From an uncultured Oscillospiraceae bacterium (GTDB lineage: Bacteria; Bacillota; Clostridia; Oscillospirales; Ruminococcaceae), in NCBI GenBank assembly GCA_904397845.1, contig CAJFOX010000011.1, positions 186,001 to 250,000 on the forward strand: DNA of 64,000 nucleotides, read 5' to 3'. Below are positions 20,327 to 30,146 of this stretch, piece after piece. Every line of letters starts with the position of its first letter. Within the stretch, counting starts at the first letter, position 1. Below the pieces are notes generated by a model, which worked only from the letters and a program-made list of their open reading frames with translations, was not told the DNA's origin and made no database searches. The position numbers were made by a program, and so were the translations under genes.

Positions 20327-20354
20327 ATTTTAGCTTTTTTTCAGGAAAAATCAA
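20327..20354 (-). promoter_or_regulatory. SigA-type groESL promoter
   Basis: Minus strand TTGATT-N16-TAAAAT immediately upstream of CIRCE. Confidence 0.65.
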
Positions 20355-20407
20355 GTCTTTTAGAAGAATTTTTCCAAAATTAAAAAATCCTTAACATTTC
20401 CGCCTTA

Positions 20408-21530
20408 TTAGGAAACGGTCGTACCGCCTCGGTTAATCGTAGAATCCACCGTCACAGAAAATTGGACATTTCTTAGCGATGCCGCATAGCCTTCTCCGTT
20501 TGCTTTCCAGTATTCCGGCTGCTGCTGCATCAAAATATTGGCATAGCCCAGTGCATCGCAGGAAATCTCATGGAACAGCCTTTCCAATGCATGTTCTGTT
20601 TCCCGGCAGACCAACTGCCGCTGTTCTTCTTCGTACCGGTCGTACCGCTCAGAAAGAGAAAGCCCGCGCACCGGGGAAAGTTCTTCGCTTACATTACTTT
20701 TTACCCGGATGGAAACCTGATAAAAGGGCGCCCCGTCCTGAATGTAGGCGGCCACTGTTACGTCAGAATCCACTACATCCAGAGTCGTTACGCCCAGGCT
20801 GCTGTCCTCTAGAGTTAGCTGCGTTTTTCCAACCTCTCCAGCTGCCCACAAAATACCGCGCGTCTCCTCCGGCGAAAAGGTGCCGGCGATTCTGCCGTCG
20901 CTGAGAATGGCCGTCCCGACAATTTGAATGCTGGGATTTTTTTCATCTCCGGAAAAAGCCGCCAGTGGCAGGTACGCGCCTACCGACGGATTCTCCAATG
21001 ATCCGGCGATCCCTTTTAACTGCGATCTTACCAGTTTTCCATTGTCCTGATAGCCTTCCAGCATCATTTTTGTGCTGAGAACCGGCAGAATTGTGCTGTC
21101 CAACGGCTCGCTTAAAACCTCACCTGCTTCCCCGTCAGCGATCAGCACATCCATGTTCGGCCGGGATTGGGCGTCTGCGTTAAAGTAATCTATCACCGCT
21201 TCGATGCCGTCCCGGGCAATCTGATCGCCTATAATAATCAGTTTGGTATGACCCCAGAAAATCTCCTGCCCCTGTTTCAGATTGGCGTTGCGCATGGCCT
21301 CTGAAATCGTTTTGCCTTCCACGCGAAGCATCTTCCCGCCGGAAGTATCGTCTCCCTCCGCCGCTTCCGGATCGAATATCTGCAGTGTTAAAGCGTATTC
21401 GCCGTCTTTCCAGTCCAGCCCTACGGCTTGGACAATCGCCCGCTCGTTTAGCTGAATGGAGCGCATGCATCCCGGAAGCAGAATCAGCAGAAAGAACAGT
21501 GTCAAAAATATCATCTTTCTTATTTTCATC
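20408..21530 (-). CDS. gerC: Spore germination protein GerC family lipoprotein
   Basis: LLILLPGCMRSIQLNERAIVQAVGLDW lipobox; downstream of gerA and gerB. Confidence 0.93.
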
Positions 21531-22599
21531 GTCCGGCCCTTCCTTTCCTGCAAGAAAGTAGAAGCAACAGCGGCAGCAGAACTGTAAGCAGAAGCGCCGG
21601 CAGCCCACCGGCAAAAAGATCCCCCAGCTTTTCCAAAACGTCCGGTTTTTCCGTTAAAATCCCGGACAAAACCGCCGCTAGAACCGCGCAGGCACCCACC
21701 GTGTATTTTGACGCTTTTTGCGGCAGCATCCGTGCCAGGGATTTTCCCGCAACCTCTAAAAACAGAGACAGGCGAACCAGCGCCATAAACACCCAAAGGG
21801 CGACATGAAGGCTGTCCAGGCGCTGGAAGATCGATACTTCTGCGATTTTGGTCACTGTATAAAACGGAAAGCGCTGGCTTTTGGCGTAATCCCCCAATGC
21901 TGCTGCAGTAAACAGGAAAATAGCCGCCAACGCTACCATGGACAGCAGGCTCCACTTCCAAAATACACTGCCTTTATTTTGATTGACAGCAGGAATCAAA
22001 AATAAAAGCGCGGCTGTTTCTACATTGCCAAGAGTCAGGTTGATAAACAGAAACATCTGGTTTTGCCATCCGTCGTAAGAAGGGGGCCGGAGAAATTCCC
22101 ATTGGGCTTGCGGCCACAGGCTGATACCCACAAACAGCAATGGAATGACAAAGGCCACCAGGACAAACGATCCAAACCGCGCCGTGGGCTCGTACCCCAT
22201 GGATGCTGTATACCCTCCCACTGCCAAAAGCAGAAGGATAAACAGCCAGGGAGAGGTTTGGGCGTAAGCGACGCTGGTTAAAAAATAGGAAAAGGCGCAG
22301 GTGGTCTGGATCAAAACGCACAGGGAAAAAAGGAAAAAGGCCGCCGGGCATACTACGCCTATCCTGCCCCAGTTTTCCCCTGCAATATCCAAAAGGCCTT
22401 TACCGGGATGCCGGCGCAGCAGAAAGTACGCGGGCAGCAAAAGCAAAGCGCTCGCCACAACCGAAACCGGCAGCAAAAGCGCTGCGGTCAATGCCCCTGG
22501 CTGTTCTTTCTGGGGCGCTGCCAAAAAAAACTGCATAACCCGGCTGAGAAATAAAAGCACCGCCAGCTGCCAGGAGCTGATTGCAGATTCTCCTTTCAA
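21526..22599 (-). CDS. gerB: Spore germination permease GerB family
   Basis: Multi-TM endospore germination permease pattern; overlaps gerC. Confidence 0.9.
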   Translation of the reverse strand: MKGESAISSWQLAVLLFLSRVMQFFLAAPQKEQPGALTAALLLPVSVVASALLLLPAYFLLRRHPGKGLLDIAGENWGRIGVVCPAAFFLFSLCVLIQTTCAFSYFLTSVAYAQTSPWLFILLLLAVGGYTASMGYEPTARFGSFVLVAFVIPLLFVGISLWPQAQWEFLRPPSYDGWQNQMFLFINLTLGNVETAALLFLIPAVNQNKGSVFWKWSLLSMVALAAIFLFTAAALGDYAKSQRFPFYTVTKIAEVSIFQRLDSLHVALWVFMALVRLSLFLEVAGKSLARMLPQKASKYTVGACAVLAAVLSGILTEKPDVLEKLGDLFAGGLPALLLTVLLPLLLLLSCRKGRAGR

Positions 22600-22617
22600 A
22601 TCATCGCCTCCTTTGTT

Positions 22618-24171
22618 TTAGCGAATCTCCGTACCGGGAAGGTTTTGGATCTTGAGCTTTTTTCGGCCCAGCTTTTTCCATCCGGCCCGCAGCAGTACAT
22701 CCCGCATGGCAAACATCTGAAACGGCGATTCCGGCGACATACTGGGAATGCCATAGGCGTTGACCGAACAAAGGTTGACGATCATCAGGGCAAGGCCCAG
22801 AGAAATCCCGAAAATTCCAAGCGTCCCGCCTATGATGATAAACCCGAAACGCATGATGGTCACTTCCTGGAATAAGGACGGAACCACAAAAGAGCTTAAT
22901 GCCGTCAGCGCTACTACCATGACCATGGGGGAGCTGATCAGCCCCGCTGTCACTGCTGCATCCCCGATAACCAGCGCGCCGATGATACCAATGGCGTGGC
23001 CGATAGGCCGGGGTAGCCGCAATCCAGCCTCCCGCATCAATTCATAAATAAAATGGATCAAAAGCGCCTCAATCACCAGCGGAAACGGCACATCCTGCTC
23101 TGCTGCTGTGACATTGAGCAAAAGCGCCTCAGGCAACAGCTCCGGATGAAAAGTCCCAACCGCCACATAAAAACCGGGCAGCAGGATGGTAAAAAAGAAA
23201 GCCAAATATTTAAGCCACCGTTCAAACACCGCATAATAGGGCCGGTGGGTATAATCGTCAATACTTTGGAAATTCTCATTGAAAAAATATGGCACGATTA
23301 AGGCAAATGGTGTACCATCCACCAAAATTCCTACCCTGCCCTCGCTGATTTTGGCACAGAGGGTGTCCGGCCGTTGTGTGGTGCCGACGTTGGAAAAAAT
23401 GGAAGTGATGTCCGTATCCAAAAAAGGCTGGACATAACCGGATTCTAAAATGATATCGGTGGGGATTTCCTGGATCCTGCGGCGGATATCGCGCAGCAGC
23501 TCCGGCGCCACCATATCCGTTTGATAAATCAGGCACAAATCGGTATGACTTTTGACGCCCGCTTTCATCAGCTCCATTTTCAGTGTAGAAGACTTGACCC
23601 GGCGGCGCACCATCGTCATATTAATGCGGATGGGTTCGGTGAACCCCTCCCGCGAACCCCGGACGTTTTCCTCAGCCGACGGCTCGGACACGCTGCGGAA
23701 CTGAAATCCCTGTACACCGGCTACAATGACTTTTTCTATCCCATCTATCATAATCCCGGCAAAGCCGGACATCAAAAATGGGAATAATTCCCCCAGTGTT
23801 TCCACCTCATTTTGATCCATGCCCAGCACCGCCCGGTGTAAAATCCAGTCGCGCAGCTCCTCGGGGGACGGCTTGTCCAAAACCAGATCTCCCAGCGGCT
23901 CCAGCATGATCTCGGTCAGGGTCTGCAGGCTGAACATTCCCTCAAACATCATCAATTTAACCGGTATCCCACAGACTGTAATTTCCCGCACCATAAAATC
24001 CGCCGTATCATGCAGCGCGGCCCGGATAACCGAAAGATCTTTTTCGGCATTTCCGGTCAGACGGATAGACTCTGTTGGCGGCGGCTTTGGCGTGACATAA
24101 AGCGACTGCTCTTTTTCCTTGATTTTTTTTGTAAACCATTGCGGCATCGCGATCCCTTCTTTCCCAGACAT
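22618..24171 (-). CDS. gerA: Spore germination protein GerA family
   Basis: RDWILHRAVLGMDQNEVETLGELFPFLMSG, PFPLVIEALLIHFIYELMREAGLRLP; start may be 24147 (MPQWF). Confidence 0.95.
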   Translation of the reverse strand: MSGKEGIAMPQWFTKKIKEKEQSLYVTPKPPPTESIRLTGNAEKDLSVIRAALHDTADFMVREITVCGIPVKLMMFEGMFSLQTLTEIMLEPLGDLVLDKPSPEELRDWILHRAVLGMDQNEVETLGELFPFLMSGFAGIMIDGIEKVIVAGVQGFQFRSVSEPSAEENVRGSREGFTEPIRINMTMVRRRVKSSTLKMELMKAGVKSHTDLCLIYQTDMVAPELLRDIRRRIQEIPTDIILESGYVQPFLDTDITSIFSNVGTTQRPDTLCAKISEGRVGILVDGTPFALIVPYFFNENFQSIDDYTHRPYYAVFERWLKYLAFFFTILLPGFYVAVGTFHPELLPEALLLNVTAAEQDVPFPLVIEALLIHFIYELMREAGLRLPRPIGHAIGIIGALVIGDAAVTAGLISSPMVMVVALTALSSFVVPSLFQEVTIMRFGFIIIGGTLGIFGISLGLALMIVNLCSVNAYGIPSMSPESPFQMFAMRDVLLRAGWKKLGRKKLKIQNLPGTEIR

Positions 24172-24219
24172 TGTTGCCAGATCGCAGGAAAAACATGCAC
24201 AAATTGCCGCTAAAAAAGA

Positions 24220-24249
24220 TGTATAGGGCCAAACTTGCGGTGCATACTA
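24220..24249 (+). promoter_or_regulatory. Candidate SigG-type promoter for the DUF421 gene
   Basis: TGTATA-N17-CATACTA. Confidence 0.45.
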
Positions 24250-24282
24250 GAAAAAGCCGGAAAAAGAAGGAGGCCTTTATCG

Positions 24283-24966
24283 ATGACAGTTAATTTTCTG
24301 CGCACGATGATCCTATACATAGTGATCGTCATCGCAGTACGGATTATGGGAAAAAGGCAGATCGGGGAACTTTCCCCCACAGAACTGGTCATTACGATCC
24401 TGATTTCCAATATCGCTACCCTGCCGATTGAAGATACCAATATTCCCCTAACCGCAGGCCTGATTTCAATTTTCTCGCTGGTAGCTTGTGAAGTTTTGGT
24501 ATCCGGCGTCCTGTTAAAGAGCCCCAAAATGCGGAAAATGGTATCCGGCTCCCCTAAAGTGCTGATCCGGGACGGCGTGATTGACCAAAAGCAGCTCTCT
24601 ACCCTGCGCCTTTCCATTGACGATCTGACCGCTCAGCTGCGTGGGCAGGGTTGTTTTGACATTAACCAGGTGGCATTTGCCGTAGTGGAAACTACTGGAA
24701 AACTGAGCATTTTCCAAAAATTCAAATTCCAGCAGCCGACCAATCAGGATTTGCACGTAAAGGAACCTAAAAACGCCGACGCTCCCCCAGTGGTTGCTGT
24801 TTCCGACGGACAGGTTTCCGACGCGGCTTTGCGATTTTGTGAAAAAGACAGGGAATGGCTGGGGAACCTGCTGCAAGAAAAGCAATGCCCTCTGGAGGAA
24901 GTCTTTTTACTGACTTGTGACCGCAGCGGGAATTATAAACTGGTGAAAAAGGAGGCGACGTCATGA
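24283..24966 (+). CDS. DUF421 (YetF-like) membrane protein
   Basis: YIVIVIAVRIMGKRQIGELSPTELVITILISNIATLPIEDTNIPL. Confidence 0.92.
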   Translation: MTVNFLRTMILYIVIVIAVRIMGKRQIGELSPTELVITILISNIATLPIEDTNIPLTAGLISIFSLVACEVLVSGVLLKSPKMRKMVSGSPKVLIRDGVIDQKQLSTLRLSIDDLTAQLRGQGCFDINQVAFAVVETTGKLSIFQKFKFQQPTNQDLHVKEPKNADAPPVVAVSDGQVSDAALRFCEKDREWLGNLLQEKQCPLEEVFLLTCDRSGNYKLVKKEATS

Positions 24967-25343
24967 AGAGGGTCGCCTTGTGTACCGCCATCTTGCTGGT
25001 TATCATTCTTCTTTGTACGGCAAGCCTTGTCACAGTATCACGATACCAACGGGATTTTACCAAAGCGATTCAGGATCTGGAACAGGCCGTATATCAGGAA
25101 ACATTTGAGGCATTATCCGTCCGGGCCGCCAGCGTCTGCCGGGACTGGATGGACGCCGAACATGTGCTGATTCGATTTGTCCGCCATACGGAACTAGATG
25201 AAGTGACCGGCGCCATGACCCGTTTGGAAAAACTGGCCAAATACGGAGATCTTTCCGAATTTTCCGCCGAACTGAATCGGATCAAAAATCTACTGCATCA
25301 TATCTACGATTCTGAAATCCCCTATCTGCGCAACATTTTCTAA
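24963..25343 (+). CDS. DUF4363 family protein
   Basis: Small protein with N-terminal TM segment following a DUF421 gene; 4-bp overlap. Confidence 0.75.
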   Translation: MKRVALCTAILLVIILLCTASLVTVSRYQRDFTKAIQDLEQAVYQETFEALSVRAASVCRDWMDAEHVLIRFVRHTELDEVTGAMTRLEKLAKYGDLSEFSAELNRIKNLLHHIYDSEIPYLRNIF

Positions 25344-25373
25344 GAGAAAACAAGAAAATAAACTTTCTTTTTG

Positions 25374-25400
25374 AAAAAGGACGCGTTTTGCGTCCTTTTT
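25374..25400. terminator. Bidirectional terminator
   Basis: AAAAAGGACGC-N5-GCGTCCTTTTT. Confidence 0.85.
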
Positions 25401-25427
25401 CTCCTTTTACAGTATAAAACAGCCGTT

Positions 25428-26255
25428 TTATTTTTCGTCGTCGTTTTGAAACTGTACCGGCTCAACCGATTCGGTCAGCTTTTCAAAGCGATAACCCTGT
25501 GCTGTCAGCTGGTCAATGACCGGCCCTACCGCTTCCGCTGTGGAAACCCGCATGGAGTCATCATGGCAAAGGATCACAACTTTATCCTTTCCCTTCGCAC
25601 CATTTACAATATTATGAATCAGCGTATCCGTATCCGTCATGTAGGATTTATCATCACCGGATACCAGGTTCCAATCATAATAGATGTAACCCCGCCGGCG
25701 CATTTCGATTCGGATGGCCTTTTGAACCGAAGGGCTTGCAAAACTGTTTTTGACGCTCCCACCTGGAAATCGGAAAATTTTAGGTTCTACCCCTGTAACC
25801 TGAATGATTTTTTCGCGGATTTTGTGGAAATCGGCCAGGTAACTTTCCACGCTGCTATAAATTTCCTGGTATACGTGGGAATAGGTATGTATCCCAATGC
25901 TGTGCCCCTCATCGACGATCCGTTTTAGGATTGCATCGGAATCGACACCGGATACCTCCTGGCCGGTTACGAAAAAAGTGGCCTTGACTCCTTTTTCCTT
26001 CAGCGTATCTAAAATAGCAATGGTATTTTTGGAAGGACCGTCGTCAAAGGTATAATAAACCACCTTTCCTTCCTCTTTTGCAAATTCACTGCCGGTGTTG
26101 ACATACATATCCGGGTACAGATCCTCATACGCTGATCCCAACACCTCTTTGGTCTGCCAGATCGCCGCCAGCATTCCTCCACAGCAAAGAAGCGCGGCTA
26201 CAGCCGCCAGCACCTTCTTACTGCATTTCATCAAGCAAAACATTGTATCCACCAA
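25428..26255 (-). CDS. Polysaccharide deacetylase family protein
   Basis: VVYYTFDDGPSKNTIAILDTL, GHSIGIHTYSH, FRFPGGS NodB motifs. Confidence 0.95.
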   Translation of the reverse strand: MVDTMFCLMKCSKKVLAAVAALLCCGGMLAAIWQTKEVLGSAYEDLYPDMYVNTGSEFAKEEGKVVYYTFDDGPSKNTIAILDTLKEKGVKATFFVTGQEVSGVDSDAILKRIVDEGHSIGIHTYSHVYQEIYSSVESYLADFHKIREKIIQVTGVEPKIFRFPGGSVKNSFASPSVQKAIRIEMRRRGYIYYDWNLVSGDDKSYMTDTDTLIHNIVNGAKGKDKVVILCHDDSMRVSTAEAVGPVIDQLTAQGYRFEKLTESVEPVQFQNDDEK

Positions 26256-26312
26256 CCTTCTGCTTTTAGTATATTGTCCTCCTTTGTCCGCTTATGTCCT
26301 CAAAAGCAAAGG

Positions 26313-26331
26313 CAGGCGGATCATCCGCCTG
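26313..26331 (-). terminator. Hairpin downstream of the XRE gene
   Basis: CAGGCGGATCATCCGCCTG. Confidence 0.55.
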
Positions 26332-26411
26332 TCTTCTCCCCGTTTCTTATACTTTAAAATATTTGTCCGGCAGTGCGGCCCCCAAAAAAACGCATGCCGA
26401 ACAGAGCGCAG

Positions 26412-27149
26412 TTACTTTTCCGTCTTTTTCTTTCCAACCATACTGGCTACGCCGGAGATCATCCGGCCGGAAACGGATCCTGATTTGACCATAACACCCG
26501 CCGTGGCGCTCTGCCCTACGCTGCCTGCTACGGTAATATTTTTCCCGGCGCTCACTCTGCCGCCGACATTTCCGCCGATTTCACAATCCTTTCCCGCATC
26601 CACATTGCCTTGGGTAACGTCTCCGTGGATGATAACATCTTTTCCCGCGTTTGCACCGCCATGCAGGATATTCCCGTTGACCGTAATATCTTTTCCCGCA
26701 TCCACTTTCCCGGCAACATCCCTTTCACAAATTAAGTCGAGATCGCAGTTGACATTCAGCGCTGGGCCGTCATAGCGGAACACCATATTTTGCCGTTCGC
26801 TGCCGGAGAAGTGCCGCAGCAGCTGGTGGCCCCGATAGACCACCACGTGCAGCGCTCCGTCCTCCGGCCAGGGAAGGCCCTGTACAATGCCGATAGGTGC
26901 CAGCGGTTCTGTCTGTGGCTGCGGGGCCTCCGGCTGGATACCAAACAGGCCGTCGATCGTCGTATCAAACATCCGGGCAATCTGCGGCAGCAGGCCGATA
27001 TCGGGGCAGGAGCGCTTAGATTCCCACTTGCTGACGGCCTGCGGGCTGATGCCAAGCTGGCTGGCAATCTGTTCTTGCGTCATTCCCTTTTGCTTTCTCA
27101 TGCTGCTGATCGAATCACAAAGAATATCGTAATTATTACATTCTTCCAT
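26412..27149 (-). CDS. XRE-family HTH regulator with C-terminal bactofilin-like repeat domain
   Basis: MRKQKGMTQEQIASQLGISPQAVSKWESKR HTH; tail of AGKDITVNGNI / AGKDVIIHGDV / AGKDCEIGGNV / AGKNITVAGSV repeats. Confidence 0.85.
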   Translation of the reverse strand: MEECNNYDILCDSISSMRKQKGMTQEQIASQLGISPQAVSKWESKRSCPDIGLLPQIARMFDTTIDGLFGIQPEAPQPQTEPLAPIGIVQGLPWPEDGALHVVVYRGHQLLRHFSGSERQNMVFRYDGPALNVNCDLDLICERDVAGKVDAGKDITVNGNILHGGANAGKDVIIHGDVTQGNVDAGKDCEIGGNVGGRVSAGKNITVAGSVGQSATAGVMVKSGSVSGRMISGVASMVGKKKTEK

Positions 27150-27539
27150 AAAAAGGCCTCCTTTTTATTTTTCTCCACGTGGCAACTTCATTGTACCTGT
27201 GGCCATCCCATTTGGCAATTGATCATTTGTTGATATTGCCTGTTTTACTATAAACCTTTAGTTGTTTTATCGATTTTCTTTACGAAAATTTTTCTGATCA
27301 CAATGGAAAATGATCAAAATAAAGGAAACAAATAGTTGTTTTGTCAAAATCTTTTCCCGGGAATAATCAACCATCGGTTGCGGGGTATCATACAAAAAAT
27401 GTTTTCCTTTTTTAGCGAATGATATAAATTTATGCTTTTCCCTTGTATGGATTTCGATAGAATGTTATTCTATTTACAGAAGACTCTTTTGCCGCTATTG
27501 CAAGAAGACAGACACCAGCCGATAAAATGGAGGATCATC

Positions 27540-28121
27540 ATGAAGTATATCAATCAGCTGCTTTACGAAAATATGCCCTATCCAACGGATGTGAAAAATC
27601 CAGACAGCCCCATGAAAAACGGGAACATCAAAAGGGCCGGGTGCGGCTTATGCTGCCTGTGTATGGTAGTAGACCGGCTCACTACCCAATCCCTGCCGTT
27701 GGAGGAATGCCGGGATCTTTCTGTCGAGCATAAGGCAAACCTCGACCCTGGAACAGATCTAAAAGTTTTAAGCCCCGTCATTGCCAAAAAATTCGGCCTG
27801 CGGTACGAAAGTACTGATGATATCCAGGTAATGATCCGTTGCCTGCAAAACGGCGGCTGCGCCATTGCCAATGTGGGAGGAGACCGGGACGACGGCAAGT
27901 ATACCGGCGTCTTTTCCCACGGAGGCCACTATATTACGGTCATCAGCGCAGATGAAAAGGAACTGTGCATCCTGGATCCCTCTTTGAAAGAAGGGAAATT
28001 CGATGAAGATGGGAGAAAGGGAAAGGTTCGCATTGAGGGAGATTTCGTTTACTGCGACCCGAATGTGCTGGCGAAAGACACGGATAATCGCTCGCCCAGC
28101 TATTATCTGTTCACACGGTAA
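27540..28121 (+). CDS. C39-like (papain-fold) cysteine peptidase domain protein
   Basis: AGCGLCCLCMVVDRLT catalytic-Cys region, HGGHYITVI, LCILDPS; start at MKYINQLLYENMPYP. Confidence 0.7.
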   Translation: MKYINQLLYENMPYPTDVKNPDSPMKNGNIKRAGCGLCCLCMVVDRLTTQSLPLEECRDLSVEHKANLDPGTDLKVLSPVIAKKFGLRYESTDDIQVMIRCLQNGGCAIANVGGDRDDGKYTGVFSHGGHYITVISADEKELCILDPSLKEGKFDEDGRKGKVRIEGDFVYCDPNVLAKDTDNRSPSYYLFTR

Positions 28122-28134
28122 AAATTCTATTGGA

Positions 28135-28163
28135 AAAAAGGCGGCTGATTCAGCCGCCTTTTT
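28135..28163 (+). terminator. Terminator of the C39-like gene
   Basis: AAAAAAGGCGGCTGATTCAGCCGCCTTTTT. Confidence 0.85.
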
Positions 28164-28253
28164 CTCTTTTCATATTTTCCATCTGGGCCAGCTGGCAGCA
28201 GTCCTTTTACTGACTGGAAAAGCGGATACATATCCACCTTCACTGCCGGACCT

Positions 28254-29924
28254 TTACAAAACAGAATACAATTCCTTTAAATATTTTGTAAGCTTTACAT
28301 TTTCGCCATAATCCACTGCGCAATCAACGATACTGGGGATCTTTTGGGCGAACGCCTCCTCCAGCGTGGGAATCAGATCCTCTGCCCGCTCGATGCGGTA
28401 GCCTTTTGCTCCAAAGCTTTCGGCAAATTTGACAAAATCCGGATTGGTAAAATCCACGTAACAGCTTTTCCCGTATTGATCCATCTGCTTCCACTTAATC
28501 AGCCCATAGCTGTTATCACGGAAAATCAGGGTCACAAAAGGATTTCCCAGCCGCATGGCGGTTTCCATCTCCTGACAGTTCATCAAAAATCCACCGTCGC
28601 CGGTAACCGCCAGAACCCGCTTATCCGGGTAAATCAATTTGGCCGCAATCGCACCGGGTACCGCAAAACCCATGCTGGCAAAACCGTTGGAAATCAGGCA
28701 GGTATTGGGCTGATAACAATGATACTGGCGCGCAATCCACATTTTATGTGCGCCCACATCTGAAAGCAGGATATCGTCGGGGGCAAGGACTTTACGTACA
28801 TCACTGAGGATCTTCTGAGGACGCATGGGAAAACTCATATCCTTTTCATAAGCGGCATATTCTTTTTCCATCTTCTCCTTGATCTCTCTGGCATAGGCCG
28901 ATGCAAAAGGATGTTCCATCTGGCTTAAAATACTGCGAAGGGAAACGGAAATATCGCCGACCACTTCCACCGCCGGTTGGTATAATTTATTAATATGGGC
29001 AGGACGGGCGTCGATATGGATAATGTTTTTGTGCTGATCGCTATTCCATTTTGACGGCGCGTATTCTACAATGTCATACCCTACCGACAAAATCAGGTCG
29101 GCATTTTCCAGCACTTTGTTGGCGTAATCTTTCTGAGGAATCCCAATCGTCCACAAGCAGTAAGGATTATCGAAGGGAATAATCCCCTTGGCCATCATTG
29201 TATGTATGACTGGGATGTGCAGCTTATTCACAAACTCTATCATTGCCTTACTGGCATGGTTGCGGATAGCACTGCTGCCTGCCAATATCACAGGGTTTTT
29301 TGCCATCATCAGCCGGACTACCGCATCCTTGACACATTGGGAATCCGGAATTTCAATCGGTATCGTCTGCTTTTCCAGCGGTTCTTCCCCCGGGCTGACC
29401 GGCATTTTCGCAACGTTGACCGGCAAATCAATATGGCAGGCGCCGGGCTTTTCGCTTTCTGCATATTTAAAGGCAATCCGTACAATTTCGCTGACCGTAT
29501 CCGGAAGGACAATCTGCTTCGTCCTCTTGGTAATTGGTTCGAACATTTTGCAAAGATCCAAAAATTGATGGGAGGTCAAATGCATCCGTTCCGTACCGAC
29601 CTGTCCGGTAATGGCAACCAGCGGGGCACCATCGCTGTAGGCGTCGGCCACACCGGTAACCAGATTGGTAGCTCCAGGCCCCAACGTTGACATGCAAACA
29701 CCGGCTTTGTGGGTCAAGCGTCCATATACATCGGCCATAAAAGCTGCCCCCTGCTCATGCCGGGTTGTAATAAAGCGGATGCTGGAATGGGAAAGCGCCT
29801 CCATAAGCTCCAAATTCTCTTCTCCCGGAATCCCAAAAATGTACTCGACTCCCTCTTTTTCCAGACATTTCACCAGCATTTGCGCTGTGTTATACATTTG
29901 TTGTGTCTGGCCTTCTTCCTGCAT
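28254..29924 (-). CDS. ThDP-dependent acetolactate synthase, AlsS-like
   Basis: YIFGIPGEENLELMEAL, RHEQGAAFMADVYGRLT, GDGGFLMNCQEMETAMRLG; start at MQEEGQTQQ. Confidence 0.88.
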   Translation of the reverse strand: MQEEGQTQQMYNTAQMLVKCLEKEGVEYIFGIPGEENLELMEALSHSSIRFITTRHEQGAAFMADVYGRLTHKAGVCMSTLGPGATNLVTGVADAYSDGAPLVAITGQVGTERMHLTSHQFLDLCKMFEPITKRTKQIVLPDTVSEIVRIAFKYAESEKPGACHIDLPVNVAKMPVSPGEEPLEKQTIPIEIPDSQCVKDAVVRLMMAKNPVILAGSSAIRNHASKAMIEFVNKLHIPVIHTMMAKGIIPFDNPYCLWTIGIPQKDYANKVLENADLILSVGYDIVEYAPSKWNSDQHKNIIHIDARPAHINKLYQPAVEVVGDISVSLRSILSQMEHPFASAYAREIKEKMEKEYAAYEKDMSFPMRPQKILSDVRKVLAPDDILLSDVGAHKMWIARQYHCYQPNTCLISNGFASMGFAVPGAIAAKLIYPDKRVLAVTGDGGFLMNCQEMETAMRLGNPFVTLIFRDNSYGLIKWKQMDQYGKSCYVDFTNPDFVKFAESFGAKGYRIERAEDLIPTLEEAFAQKIPSIVDCAVDYGENVKLTKYLKELYSVL

Positions 29925-30070
29925 AATGTATGCCTCCTTCAAGCCGCAATCTGTCATTGCGATTATATGTATTATTGTATACATATATTTCTTGCGTATT
30001 ATATCACACACACGCCTACTTGGAAAGCCTTTTTTTCACATAGTGTAAAATTTTGTTATAAAAAACAAAA

Positions 30071-30100
30071 TCACAGGCAATCCCATAGAGGAGCCTGTGA
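30071..30100 (-). terminator. Terminator at the end of the fab/acc operon
   Basis: TCACAGGC-N14-GCCTGTGA followed on the minus strand by TTTTGTTTTTT. Confidence 0.7.
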
Positions 30101-30146
30101 AAATAGCTTCTTTTATTTTTAAGAGAGCAGATATTGGATGGCCGAA

